A stretch of DNA of 64,000 bases from NCBI RefSeq assembly GCF_026262505.1, contig NC_067206.1:6600879-6664878 (forward strand). Reading direction: 5' to 3'. Positions 47,497 to 57,773 of this stretch are shown here, piece by piece (position 1 is the stretch's first letter; each line of letters opens with the position of its first letter). The notes under the pieces are model-generated. The model had not been told where the DNA came from, did no database searches, and saw only the letters and a program-made list of their open reading frames with translations. The DNA is from Trichomonas vaginalis G3. Lineage: Eukaryota; Parabasalia; Trichomonadida; Trichomonadidae. The translations under genes were made by a program, and so were the position numbers.

Positions 47497-48077
47497 ATGA
47501 CCGAAGAAGTTGAAACGGTAGATTTGACACCACAAACAAAAAGTTCAGAACCATTGTCAAAACCTGTCAAAGAACTTACAGATGAAGAGAAAAATTCAAT
47601 AATAGAAAGTGCCAGGTCTGGAAATACAAACCCTAACTATAAAGTCACTTTTCATAGAAATGGAACGGCTAGTATCTCAAAAAAGAAACAGACTCTCACA
47701 AATAAAATATTGAAGTCTGAAGGAGCTTTCGAGACAACAGATGGAAAAGTTTACTTCACTGACCAACAGTTCATTATAGAACATCTCATTGACTTAGAGT
47801 CGAAATATTCTAAACTTTACAACAAACACAAAAAGTTGAAAGGAAAACAAAAACAAATGGCATATGATATTTATGAAGATGTTGACGACACAACCATACC
47901 TGCAAGTGAGGTAAAGTCAGAGGAACCGAAAAGTGACGAAAAACCGATAGAAGAAGGGAACCAAAAACTGAAGATAAACCAAAACCAAAGTTAGTTTCCA
48001 AACTAAACCAAGTCAACCTTCATTAGCTGGTATGGGTTGGCGTCAAAGACTTATGGCAGCAGGGTTATGTAAAGTAA
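47497..48077 (+). pseudogene. Mav2 lysine-rich protein (~185 residues), broken
   Basis: Counterpart of 18186-18751. It starts MTEEVETVDLTPQTKSSEPL; the first ~150 residues are well kept. About one to two breaks near the end. Confidence 0.65.
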
Positions 48078-48106
48078 AGAAAAAATATTTTTTTATTTTT
48101 ATAAAA

Positions 48107-50252
48107 ATGCCCCCATATAGAATGGATAGAAAATCTGCTAGAATAAAAGCAGAGTTAGAAAGATATGGTTGGAAAGTTTCGAAGAAGTTTAAATATAGGA
48201 AGGGAAGACCCATAAAAGTCTATGACAAATTGTCTGGTCTTCGCTACGAAATGGACTTGGAAACAGCGCGCGCAAATTATCCAAACAGACTAGAGAGGTT
48301 AGAAGAAGAACGTCTTATGGACATGCCTTTCGATGTTAGACCTCAAGTTGAAGGACACGACGGCTTTGCCAGATTCTACTGGAAACATGACGAACAATTG
48401 CATCCTTTGAGAAGGAAAAAAGGAAAAGGTGAAGAGACATGCTCCCATGGAAAGAACAAGATATGCATATGAGAAGTATCGTGAAGTTAGAAGTCAAATT
48501 ACATCTGGTCGAACCTTTACAGTAAACTTTGACGAAGGAAAGAACAAAGAAGGCTTCATGGGTACTTGCTGCAATTCAAGATGGAAATAAGAAAGGATAC
48601 AATCTCAGATTGACCATAACAGATTTGGATGGTCACATTTACTATGCACATGGCAATGTCACAACAGCTGCAATGCTTCTTGACGCTTTCAAGACTACAA
48701 AGAGAGAACAAATGGTTGACTCCGACTCAGACATTTTGAATGCAATTGAAGGAATTGCAAGTGTCAAGTTCGAATGGTACCAACCTAACCCTCAAGCAGT
48801 CAGACAACATGCTGGATACTTCCCGTTCATAAATAAGTCTGACATTGACTTGACAAGGTATGGAATTTACAATTCAATTGAAACAATTGTCAATGAACCT
48901 TGTATTCTTACATGTCTCAGGAACTCTGGTCTTGTTACAGATGAGAAGATGAAGTATCTTGAGTCATGTGTGAAGACAAGGTACATTCTCAGAGGTCAAT
49001 TGGCAAAAATTGCACCGTTGGCAAATGTCAATATCCGAGTCAACATACCTACAGCTAAAGGTTCTTCACATGACGACTATGTTGTTGACAAAGACTTACC
49101 ATGGTTGAAGATTGTAATTGTCCACAACCACTTCATGTTGAACGAAAGTCTTACAAACCCATTGTTCGGAAAAGGCAAGTGCAACATTGTCAGAGCTGTA
49201 AACATTCTTTTCGAGAAAGGTTTGTTGGAACCAATTCCAGATGACAAGCTGACAGAAACTTTTGTACCAAAAGACGAAACAAACTTTTCATTGTTAGCAA
49301 GACCAAAAGTTGTTCCAGACAAAGTTCTAGTACAAAAGAAGTACACAATTCCAAAAGGAGTTGGATTGTTCGGATACCAACCTGAACCAGAAGAACTTCC
49401 AATGAGGTTGCAAGAACTTCAAGATGCTATAAACAAACTTCCATTGAGACATCCAATTGACGTCAAATTGTATTGGAGAGCATCTGAGTTAGGTCAGAAG
49501 GTTTTATATGAAACAGGTTGCTTCGACGATGTTTATGAGATAACAGGAGAAGTTTCTCAGAAGATAAGAGACTCACTTGAATTTCCACAAACTGGACCAA
49601 TTGGTTGCGACAAGTTCGACTCAGATGAAAAGATATACTATGTCGACCTTAACGCTGCATACATGAGGTTTGTCCAATATATTCCGACTGGAATTCCAAA
49701 CGAAGATGGTGAGTTCCCGGGAAGGAACTATACAGTTGGAAAAGTCATACAACAACTGTATGATATTAGGAAAGCTTCAAACCCCAAACTTGCAATGACA
49801 CTCAAATTGCTTATGAATTCGACATGGGGATATTCCATTAAGAAACCTCAAGAGATGAAGAGTAAACATTATGAGAAGGTCGACAACTTTGTTGAAAGGT
49901 TTTCTCCTTTTGTTTTGAAGTACGAATTCACTCAAGGTCAAAGTGGCTTAGTAACCACATTAAAACCTATTGTCGAACATTGGTCTTACCCTCAGTTCGC
50001 AAAGGCAGTCCTTGACAACTACAACAAATTCTTCTCCGAAGTCAAATCCAAAGTGAAGGTTTACTATGAGAACATTGACGCACTCATGACGAACGAAGAA
50101 GGTACAACAAACTCATTGAAATGGGCATGGTCGGTGAAAAGATGGGTCAATTCAAATTGGACAAAATTTTCACCGAAGTTCATGTAATATCGAAAAGGAA
50201 GTACTGGGGTGTTAAAGAAGATGGTGAAATAGTTAAACATTGCATGAAATAA
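48107..50252 (+). pseudogene. Maverick DNA polymerase, family B (protein-primed type)
   Basis: Preceded by the same TTTATTTTTATAAAAATG leader as the helicase. A basic N-terminal region (MPPYRMDRKSARIKAELERY) leads to a long uninterrupted reading from 48529. Polymerase motifs are visible: motif A as YYVDLNAAYM (about 49639), motif B as LKLLMNSTWGYSI (about 49800), and a motif C-like VYYENIDALMT (about 50060). The order and the short form fit the protein-primed PolB2 of Polintons, which copies the element from a terminal protein. About two breaks. GC content and codon use differ from the left-flank genes. No counterpart is seen in Mav1. Confidence 0.85.
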
Positions 50253-50261
50253 AAAATTTTT

Positions 50262-50373
50262 ATTCGAATTTGAATCGGACAGGTCGAGTTACACCATTCT
50301 TGGTCTCAAACTCATATATAACCTGTTTGTCTGTATTTTCGTCGACTATGGCACGAGACACAAACATTGACCA
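50262..50373 (-). CDS. Small ORF, 35 residues, after the polymerase
   Basis: MFVSRAIVDENTDKQVIYEF and 15 more residues, a small strand-rich polar reading convergent with the polymerase end (about 10 bp). Too short to assign; listed because it fills the gap and has the AT leader and GC-rich body of its neighbours. Confidence 0.3.
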
Positions 50374-50397
50374 AACGGACAAAAAGTGTCATTTCGG

Positions 50398-50643
50398 ATG
50401 GTCACGCAGCCAATCGCATTCGAGCACTTCGAAGAAGCCTTACGTTCCAAGGGAGAGGGTGTCTGGTGCAAGGCAGAGGTCATGAGACTCTACGAGCAGT
50501 ACATCCTCAATGCCTGGGAGGACAAATCGTCCTTGGATTGGCAATTCTACCAACTCCTCTGGGACGACCTCCTACGCAACTGGGATGACGAAAGAGTCCA
50601 ATTCAGGGTCAGGAACTACTTGTCCAAATTCTCATTAATTTAA
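50398..50643 (+). CDS. Mav2 small Trp-rich acidic protein, 81 residues
   Basis: From the ATG: MVTQPIAFEHFEEALRSKGE, then a helical segment with six Trp and many acidic residues (NAWEDKSSLDWQFYQLLWDD). The helical pattern is coherent to the stop and GC content is about half, unlike the flanking DNA. No family is recognised. It lies between the polymerase and the 183-residue gene in the Mav2-specific block. Confidence 0.5.
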   Translation: MVTQPIAFEHFEEALRSKGEGVWCKAEVMRLYEQYILNAWEDKSSLDWQFYQLLWDDLLRNWDDERVQFRVRNYLSKFSLI

Positions 50644-50708
50644 GCCGCTTACAACAAAAAACACTAAATTTACTTGGGGTTTCCCCCTAAAATAAAATTT
50701 TTTTACTC

Positions 50709-50935
50709 TTAGAACCACTCGAGGTTCTCCTTACGGTTGTTGAGCTTGTCACCGTCAATGTGTCTGACCTTCGTCTTCTTGTTGGATTTGGAACCCATTG
50801 AATTGCGACAAGCTTGCCCATGGAGATTGAACCGCGATTCCGAAGGTTAAGGTTCAAGTGTCCCAAGTTGTTGAGGACTGGGGTAAGAACCTTGCCTGTC
50901 TCCTTGTTGCGGATTTGGTATGGGTAGGGTTGGGA
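50709..50935 (-). pseudogene. HNH endonuclease remnant in Mav2
   Basis: Two segments match the HNH pattern: NKETGKVLTPVLNNLGHLNL with a following MGKLVAIQWVPNP, and RHIDGDKLNNRKENLEWF at the end. They are not in one frame, so this is a broken fragment, about two breaks. It lies at the 3' side of the 183-residue gene and probably marks an earlier invasion by an HNH gene, as in Mav1. Confidence 0.65.
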
Positions 50936-51398
50936 AATTTCGTAACGTCATCGGCAACAAGGGTTGCCCAAATTCCTTCCTTCTCGTTCTTTCTTCTTCC
51001 TCTTCTTCCTCTTCTTCCTCTTCTTCCTCGACAATTCCTTCTTCAATTCTGTGTTCACGAAGTACGGTGTTGCATGTTCTGTCCTTTCCGAGTACCTTCC
51101 AGATGGCGTCTATCTCTTCGAAGAAACGGTAGATGAGTCTGGCAAGGTCTCGGTTCTCTCTCGCGTAAATGCGCAAGGTTTCCGTCAAATCGTTCAGGAC
51201 TTTCTCATTGGAAGCTTGGTTCATGAGGACATCGGCTTTGAGCTTGGTCATCTCTTCCATAAGACTACTTTGGAGAGTCTTAACGGTGTTTGTCAGATGA
51301 GCTTTCAAATTCAAAATTTGAATTTGAACTGGGCGCTTGTCTGGCAACATTGAAAGGACATCTGCCATTGTGTTCGGCTTCGGTGCTTGTTCGGACAT
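50847..51398 (-). CDS. Mav2 coiled-coil protein with poly-Glu tract, 183 residues
   Basis: N-terminal MSEQAPKPNTMADVLSMLPD, a helical coiled-coil-like middle (LKAHLTNTVKTLQSSLMEEM and on), then a run of about 14 Glu near residues 123-137 and a Pro-rich end that merges with the HNH remnant. No family is recognised. Its head is 32 bp downstream of the 194-residue gene end. The last ~25 residues may come from the HNH insertion. Confidence 0.55.
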   Translation of the reverse strand: MSEQAPKPNTMADVLSMLPDKRPVQIQILNLKAHLTNTVKTLQSSLMEEMTKLKADVLMNQASNEKVLNDLTETLRIYARENRDLARLIYRFFEEIDAIWKVLGKDRTCNTVLREHRIEEGIVEEEEEEEEEEEEERTRRKEFGQPLLPMTLRNFPTLPIPNPQQGDRQGSYPSPQQLGTLEP

Positions 51399-51430
51399 CG
51401 AAAAAATGAAGTGGTTTGAGAATGACGGTT

Positions 51431-52015
51431 TTACTTCAAAAAGCTTGTTATGACAGTTATGTCATACAACAAGTTTAAAATAATATCTTGTTCTTCTTCT
51501 GAACGTTTGTTGTCTCTTCCGATAAAAGTTTCGAACATGAGAACCAAAAAACGTTTTTTGAGATTGCGGAAGAGTTCAGGCAAACGTTCATATTCTGGAT
51601 ATGTTGGGAGCAGTTCAAAACATCTGAGCTGACTTTCGGACAAAATTGGGACAATGTCAGAAAATTCATCTTTGGTCGGACTGCTTGAAGGTAAGTCCCT
51701 TACATGTAAGTAGCTCTGGTAAAGTCTTCTCATTTCTGCTAACTTTTGGAGTATAGCTTCGTAGTTTAGAAGTTTTAATTTTAATTGTCTTATTCCACTC
51801 TTTACTTCTAAACGGTAAGTATCCATGAGGTCAAGAGTAGCTTTGGTAGCTTTAAGTGGAGCTATCTGTTCCTTGACTTGTGCAATTTTGGTTGCAATTG
51901 TGGTTTGAGCTCCTTCAAGTTCGCCGTCTATGTCGTTCTCAACGCCTTCAACCATGGCTTGAAACTCTTCATCGGTCCATTGAGATTGGTGTGGGACGAA
52001 TTTAACTTGCTTCAT
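51431..52015 (-). CDS. Mav2 helical protein, 194 residues, unknown
   Basis: MKQVKFVPHQSQWTDEEFQA start, almost entirely helical with a coiled-coil segment (about 30-110) and an acidic, aromatic C-terminal part. No family is recognised. Same strand and tight spacing with the 183- and ~150-residue genes, so probably one transcription unit in the Mav2-specific GC-richer block. Confidence 0.6.
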   Translation of the reverse strand: MKQVKFVPHQSQWTDEEFQAMVEGVENDIDGELEGAQTTIATKIAQVKEQIAPLKATKATLDLMDTYRLEVKSGIRQLKLKLLNYEAILQKLAEMRRLYQSYLHVRDLPSSSPTKDEFSDIVPILSESQLRCFELLPTYPEYERLPELFRNLKKRFLVLMFETFIGRDNKRSEEEQDIILNLLYDITVITSFLK

Positions 52016-52042
52016 TCAAAAAATGAAAAAAAATGTTTTTAC

Positions 52043-52543
52043 TCAAAACGTTAAGGTTGACTGAACTGGTTGGATGTCGCCTTCACAGGTTATGTAGAAC
52101 GGCTGACCCGAGAAGTGAAGGAGAGACTGAATTGCCAATTTCATATGGGGTAGGGGGTTCTCCTTGTTTGGTATTTTTATCCAAGGACGTTTGTTTAGGA
52201 ACTTAACAAGAGCTTCTCTTTTGGCGTCCTTTATGTCGTCGTAGGCTGTCCCGTCTGGTATTTGAATTGGAATTCCAGTCGAAGTCTCGAGCTGAAGTGT
52301 AGACCTTCCAGAAATACTGGTGAACTTGACCTTGGGCTTCATTACCCTGCGCAAGTACTGCTTAACAACTTCATTTATCTCTATAAGGTAAATTGCCTCG
52401 TCAAATCCTTCTGGCATTCCGAGTCCTTCCATCCGACAGGAAAATATTTTCCCGACAACTGGAAAAAATTTTCCCGACAACTGGAAAAAATTTTCCCGAC
52501 GACAGGAAGAACTCTTCCAGTTGTCCGTCCGTAAACCATTCAA
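52043..52543 (-). CDS. Mav2 protein, ~155 residues, head in repeat array
   Basis: The conserved-looking part begins at MPEGFDEAIYLIEINEVVKQ (Met near 52423) and ends QPVQSTLTF, a mixed alpha/beta sequence with FNKRPWIKIPN-like basic region near the middle. The frame is open further upstream into the 22-nt repeats (to 52543), but those codons are repeat-derived and the start near 52423 is preferred. A remnant of its first codons survives in Mav1 at 25010-25085. Function unknown. Confidence 0.6.
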   Translation of the reverse strand: MNGLRTDNWKSSSCRRENFFQLSGKFFPVVGKIFSCRMEGLGMPEGFDEAIYLIEINEVVKQYLRRVMKPKVKFTSISGRSTLQLETSTGIPIQIPDGTAYDDIKDAKREALVKFLNKRPWIKIPNKENPLPHMKLAIQSLLHFSGQPFYITCEGDIQPVQSTLTF

Positions 52544-52710
52544 ATTTTCGAAAATTGAGAACTTTTTGGTCGAACTTCAGAAAAGTTTTTCCTTCCGACA
52601 GAAAAAGTTTTTCCTTCCGACAGGAAAGTTTTTCCTTCCAACAGGAAAGGTTTTTCCTTCCAACAGGAAAAGTTTTTCCTTCCAACAGGAAAGGTTTTTC
52701 CTTCCGACGG
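52412..52710. repeat. 22-nt palindromic repeat array around a central palindrome (Mav2)
   Basis: Units based on GGAAAAAATTTTCC with CGACAACT linkers (22 nt) lie left of a conserved centre (about 52528-52576, near-palindrome CAAATTTTCGAAAATTG). GGAAA(G)GTTTTTCC units with TTCCAACA linkers lie on the right. It sits between two divergent genes. Mav1 has the same layout at 25076-25382. Confidence 0.85.
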
Positions 52711-52725
52711 TTAAGCCACAAACAG

Positions 52726-53312
52726 ATGTCCGACGTACCACCAACCGAGCCCATTCCCAAACCAGAGGAACCTAAAGCACCAGCCCCTGCACCTCAGCAA
52801 CCTCAGTTCCAGCAAGTCCCTCCACCAAATTACTTACCAATTTCCACCTCAAGGTTTACTACCTACCACAAGGCTTCCCGAACTACCCTCCTCCTCAGCC
52901 TATGCCTTACTTCCCCAACCCTTGGATGTTCCAACAAGCTCCACCCCAGCAATTCCAATCTCAATCCAAATCGAAGAGAGACCAAGAGTTCGAAGAAGGT
53001 CTGAACCGCTTACGCAAAGATTATGCCACAGCCCCTATGGAAGACGACAGGCTTTCAGTCTCTTCCCTCAAATCGACCGATTCGACTCGTACCACAGATT
53101 CGGTTCGTGACCGTGAAGACTACCTCAAGCAGTCTGAGAGACTCTTCATCCTACAATCATTTACAGTTGGAGCTCTCAAGAACATGCGCAATTACGAAGG
53201 TCAGACACCAGCTGGAGACCGCAAAACAGACGTACTCGCAAGAGCAGTCCAACTGGTCAAGACAAAGACTGAGATAGTCGACTTCATTCTTGCAGCTTGC
53301 CCATACAAGTAA
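52726..53312 (+). pseudogene. Mav2 Pro/Gln-rich protein with helical tail
   Basis: Starts MSDVPPTEPIPKPEEPKAPA, a Pro/Gln-rich head. The second half (from 52902) has a Ser/Asp-rich linker (SVSSLKSTDSTRTTDSVRD) and a helical end (LILAAC-type, IVDFILAACPYK). Layout resembles viral scaffolding or membrane-linking proteins, which is speculative. About one break near the middle. A remnant of its head remains in Mav1 (25388-25465). Confidence 0.55.
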
Positions 53313-53340
53313 AAAAATAAACAATTACGAGTTAAACTTT

Positions 53341-53544
53341 TTATTCTTTCTTTTCTGAGTTGTTTAGAGCTGGTTTCTCTTGTAGGAACCTTTCGTACTC
53401 TTCCATGGTCATGTAATTGCGAATTTTGTACGCAATTCCAGGTTCGTTGTTTTTTTGAACCTGATGTATGTAACGCTTCCATCCTCCTCGGGGGAAGTAA
53501 GCTGCTAACATCTGACCAAGTTTTCTCGGTGACTCGGAGCTCAT
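53341..53544 (-). CDS. Mav2 small protein, 67 residues
   Basis: MSSESPRKLGQMLAAYFPRG, then WKRYIHQVQKNNEPG and an acidic end. Convergent with the Pro-rich gene. A coherent small basic-acidic reading, no family recognised. Confidence 0.5.
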   Translation of the reverse strand: MSSESPRKLGQMLAAYFPRGGWKRYIHQVQKNNEPGIAYKIRNYMTMEEYERFLQEKPALNNSEKKE

Positions 53545-53586
53545 AAAAAAATGTCACTTTTTAAACGTTAAGTTTTTAGTCTTATT

Positions 53587-53826
53587 TTACCCTTTGTTTA
53601 CCCTTTGTTTGTCAAGTTTAGTATTGGAGTGCAATTTCTCCAAATTCTCTGTGTCGGAGTTCTTCAGCATTTTCCAAGGTGTACCTGGAGAACTCAAAGA
53701 GTTGTCAAGAAGATACTGCCATGCTGCTCTTCTGAGTTCGTCGGTATTTTGGAAGTGTTGCACCTTCGAGTCTTCGGACAATGAAAATGACACTTTTTCT
53801 ATTAAACCGTTTTGGCATTTTCTCAT
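53587..53826 (-). CDS. Mav2 small protein, 79 residues
   Basis: From the first ATG: MRKCQNGLIEKVSFSLSEDS, then QNTDELRRAAWQYLLDNSLS and a Lys/Asn-rich end. The open frame reaches further upstream without an ATG. No family recognised. Confidence 0.4.
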   Translation of the reverse strand: MRKCQNGLIEKVSFSLSEDSKVQHFQNTDELRRAAWQYLLDNSLSSPGTPWKMLKNSDTENLEKLHSNTKLDKQRVNKG

Positions 53827-53883
53827 GAGTGAAGTATAGTTCTGCCGAACCAATTGGAAGAGAAGAAGTACCCTTGCTGGCAA

Positions 53884-54082
53884 AAGACAAAAATAGTTGC
53901 CTTAGTTGTCATTGCAATTGTACTCGTAATTGAATTCATTTACTTCTCTTCACGTACATAAAACTCAGCAATGGTATTTGCTTTAAGAAGCTACCATCTT
54001 ACTAAGACTAAACACTTACATTTTTCAAGCTTGACTTTTTACAATTTGAATTTTGTTTGCTGAATTCAGCAAAAATAATGTT
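53884..54082. other. Spacer with a short hydrophobic reading
   Basis: A hydrophobic segment (VALVVIAIVLVIEFIYF) is readable near 53897-53959 but has no ATG. Otherwise no gene is seen before the palindromic blocks. Confidence 0.35.
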
Positions 54083-54139
54083 TATGTTAGAATGTTAGAA
54101 TCTAACATGTTTTCTAACACGTTTTCTAACATGGTCTAA
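54083..54139. repeat. Palindromic block, TGTTAGA type (copy 1)
   Basis: Two (T)GTTAGA motifs, then inverted TAACA motifs at 12-nt spacing with GTTTTC spacers, preceded by AAAAATAATGTTTA: the same architecture as the GGTGA blocks of Mav1 with another motif. Confidence 0.9.
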
Positions 54140-54181
54140 AACTCTTGAATTTTCATGAAATTTACACCAAAAATAATGTTT

Positions 54182-54238
54182 ATGTTAGAATGTTAGATCT
54201 AACATGTTTTCTAACACGTTTTCTAACATGGTCTAAAA
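54182..54238. repeat. Palindromic block, TGTTAGA type (copy 2)
   Basis: Near-duplicate of the block 99 bp upstream, including flanks. Confidence 0.9.
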
Positions 54239-54337
54239 CTCTTTGAAATTTCATGAATTTTCCGAAATAAAAAATAAAGTTAGTTTTTATTTTTTATTTT
54301 ATTTATTTTTTTTATTATTTTGTATTTGTAAAAAGAC

Positions 54338-55277
54338 ATGATTTCAACAATCGGCACAACAACAATTCAAACAACTACAGCACCAAACTCGCTAGTTATG
54401 AATCCAACATCTATGTTAGTAGAGATGAAAAACTTCATTCTTCTTCATATACTTTCGAAACAAAAATCCAGAAGATAAAGCAAGAACTTTTAACAAGTAA
54501 TTTAGACTGTAGTGCGAAAGATGAAACAAATGAACAGTATCTTTATGAAATGCAGGACATTATTGACCATTTACCCAAATTGCCTGAAATCCAACAACAA
54601 AAACTAACCATTCCCGAATTTGACGAAATAGAAGTCAAAGCAACTGACTCAGTAGAAATAAAGAAAGTTCATACGAAAAGGTAAATTATGAATTCCTTGG
54701 TTTTCATTGCAACCATAAGGTTATGGACAAAGAGTTGCGACATGGTATATAAGAACATTCTCTGACCTTTACAAATCCGAAGAATTTAAGACCTACGACA
54801 ACTTTGTTTCATTAGTTGCAAAATGTGTTTGGAGAATAAGAGATAAAGATAGTAGGGGTAAGGTATGGAACGAACAAATAAGACCCGCTATGTTTCGAGA
54901 TGAAGAAAACCATTGACGCCTTGGTTGTTTTAGGGTAAGGTTTCAGAATATAACGCAAAAATGAACCCGCAATGTTCAAAATGTAAAGCAGCAATGAGGA
55001 AATATAACTACTCCGTCAAAGAGATAGAACGTATGCGAAACGACTATGCAGATTTAAAGAAAGAAGCAGAAAAACCAGCAGAAGATAAAATGACATGTTA
55101 GCATTTCTGAACAAAAACTATCCAACTGCTGACGATTTCCTTCTATCTGACGTCAAGAAGAAATATAAAGAAACCTTCGGCATGTGTTAAAACATTCGAT
55201 GTACTAAAAGAAGAAATAGAAGCTACGAAATTGTTTAGAGTCATGACCATCGCAACATATACCATGTAAAACGCTTG
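54338..55277 (+). pseudogene. Mav2 copy of the 304-residue protein, broken
   Basis: Counterpart of 21901-22815 with a different N-terminal ~15 residues (MISTIGTTTIQTTTAPNSLV). Broken, with several breaks. It is flanked on both sides by TGTTAGA-type blocks, whereas the Mav1 copy has GGTGA-type blocks. Confidence 0.8.
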
Positions 55278-55285
55278 TAAATAGT

Positions 55286-55334
55286 TATGTTAGAAAACAT
55301 GTTAGAAAACATGTTAGATCTAACATTCTAACAT
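55286..55334. repeat. Palindromic block, TGTTAGA type (copy 3, reversed)
   Basis: Three TGTTAGA motifs at 12-nt spacing, loop, two inverted motifs, then TAAACATTATTTTTGC. It follows the 304-residue gene by a few bases, as copy 4 does in Mav1. Confidence 0.9.
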
Positions 55335-55390
55335 AAACATTATTTTTGCTGAATTCCGTATGAAATTTCATGAGTTTTGTATGTTTAGAC

Positions 55391-55441
55391 CATGTTAGAA
55401 AACATTGTTAGAAAACATGTTAGATCTAACATTCTAACATA
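55391..55441. repeat. Palindromic block, TGTTAGA type (copy 4, reversed)
   Basis: Same as copy 3 with one extra base in a unit; followed by AAACATTATTTTTGC. Confidence 0.9.
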
Positions 55442-55557
55442 AACATTATTTTTGCTGAATTCCGTATGAAATTTCATGAGTTTCCTCATATGCTTGCTTC
55501 CCTCGGAAAATCGTGAAGAACAGCGAGTAATGAAAAAAACGCAGTCGCCAAAACTCT

Positions 55558-56430
55558 TTATTTTTTACGCTTGACTTTTTACAATTTGAACTTTGTTGCG
55601 TAGATATGAATTCTGAAAGAAGTATGAGGTCTTGTATGACTTTGTACTTCTCCCATAGTTCATGTCTGTCAAACTTACCTGCCATGGACTCTTTCATAAG
55701 TTCCATGAAATCGTCTTCGGACAATCCGGGGAAAAGTATAATGTCAGTAAGTACTTTTAACATCCTTACTTAAACTCTTTGCTGTCTGTACACATATTAC
55801 GACTGAGATGTTAAAGTGTCTGAGCTTCTTAAGAATTCGACATACTTGTTCTCTGTTCTTTAACAAAGGATGAGAAGCAAAGTCATCTAAGATAAGAAGA
55901 CATCTGTAGGGAAGTCTTCCAATCGTACGATTGCAATTTCTTCGAAATGTATTCTATCTCTTTCTGTTTGTTTCTGAAGTGTTTCTTCTCTAATATTCTC
56001 TGCATTTCCTCATTTGGGTCTTTAAACTTAGAATTTATATACTCATTTATAGCATTATACTTCAAAACTCTTCTTTGGTACTTCTTTATCCAATCTAACA
56101 ACTCAGTATCCTTTATACATACTAACTTAGACTTCTTTATAATATCTTTGAACGAATTGACGGTTTGGTCAAATTGACCAGAAGTACTACAAATAACAAC
56201 TAACTCATAGAATGGGTTCTTCTCATCTAGTTCTTGTTGTTGTGCAGCCATTTTAAGATAAGTGAAAGTCTTACCCGACCCAGGTGGTGCGATTAGACCT
56301 GTTATACCATTCTGAGCAAATAAGAACTTTTCATGTATGGGTTTTATCTGAGCATTTTCTAACTTCCTCTTGTTCTTGTTTAAAACATTCTAAATTTTTT
56401 GTCAATGTCAGCAAACTTTTTTCTAACATA
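55558..56430 (-). pseudogene. Mav2 packaging ATPase, broken
   Basis: Counterpart of 25480-26355; Walker A (APPGSGKT) region present. Several breaks. Confidence 0.85.
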
Positions 56431-56465
56431 TTTTTAGAAAAATTAAAATTTTTATCTTTTTGAAA

Positions 56466-56927
56466 ATGTCTAGCGATTTCGCTATCTATATTCGAGACAA
56501 ACTTTTCGACAGCAAAACATCTGTCGACCATAAAATCTTACATAGTGTAAACAAGAAAGTGAATTTGTTCTAAAGTTCTGTTTCTGGGAATATGACAAGA
56601 ACCATAAAACATTACAAAGAGCAGTCTTAAAATTTGTCAATGACAGACTTGTTGACAGAGATGACGCCGATTGGAAAGATGAAGTCCAACAAAAGTTCTT
56701 AGAATGCAAAAGAAGGCACATGCGCTGTTCTTGAAGATGAAATAGAAAACAGAATAGAAGAGCTATTAAAGGACAAAGAACTTTTACATAAATATGGTTC
56801 TGAGAAATTTGACATAACTCCACCAGAAAAGAAGAAGAAGAGAGAAAAGAAAGAAAAGAAAGAAAAGAAAGTAGAAGAGAAGAAAGAACCTGAACCAGTT
56901 CCAGAGAAAAAGAAATTTGACATGTAA
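56466..56927 (+). pseudogene. Mav2 copy of the 153-residue charged protein, broken
   Basis: Counterpart of 26392-26853 with the same divergent spacing to the ATPase. About two breaks. Confidence 0.7.
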
Positions 56928-56942
56928 AATAAAATTTTATTT

Positions 56943-57365
56943 TTAGAACATTTCTGGGTCAATGTCAATGTTCTCTTCCTCTTTAGGGGCAAACACTGGC
57001 TTAGACTCTAAAATCTTTTTACCCAATTTACCTTGAACTTCAACTATCTTAGACTCATAATATTCATAGTCGTCTGCTTTCTTTGGTTCATAAGGTATAA
57101 CAAGTTTGTATGCTTTACCTTCTTCGAAGTTTTGAGAACTTTCTGTCAAAATTTTCTTTGACTGTCAACATACCGTCAATGTATAAGTCTTCAAAAAGTT
57201 GCACCACTTTTTCTAACAACAGCAAACTTAACTGGTGCAATGTTCCAAATTTTGTCAAATGTAGACTTTTCAAAATTATAGAAGTAAACATTCAAATATG
57301 CGAATGGAGCTAACTTATCTTTGACTTCCTGTCATGTACTTATTTACTGAGATGAATTTTGCCAT
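56943..57365 (-). pseudogene. Mav2 copy of the 139-residue protein, broken
   Basis: Counterpart of 26870-27289; the C-terminal ~65 residues are unchanged. About three breaks. Confidence 0.65.
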
Positions 57366-57415
57366 CTTTTCTATCGGATAAAAAAATATTTTTTTTTAAA
57401 ATTTACTCAGAAAAA

Positions 57416-57738
57416 TTATTTCTTTCTATATTTGCCATTCCGAACTTCGAAAAGATGTTTTATACCAGCATAGAATTTTTCTCTAGAGCTTGGTCTTATA
57501 TCGTTTTCATGACAATATTTTCTATATTCTTCATATAAAGCCTTTTTTTCATACATTTCATAAGGACAATCTAACCAGAATAGCGCATATCCATTTTCGT
57601 TATCTAGGTCTCTATATGTTTCTTCTGTTTGTAGAATTTCGCTTTCTCTATTTAGTTCTATGTCTATATATTGTGGCTTAAAAAGATGTGGGCAAGAAGG
57701 GTCTGGCGCTATGTAAAAAGTTAATTTTTCTGTTCATC
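57416..57738 (-). pseudogene. Mav2 small protein with helicase-type tail and its own head
   Basis: The tail (GYALFWLDCPYEMYEKKALY and on) equals that of the Mav1 104-residue protein. The head (PHLFKPQYIDIELNRESEIL) is unrelated to the HNH-type head seen in Mav1, so this is probably the original form. About one break. Confidence 0.6.
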
Positions 57739-57773
57739 TTTTCTATCGGATAAAAAAATATTTTTTTTTAAAT

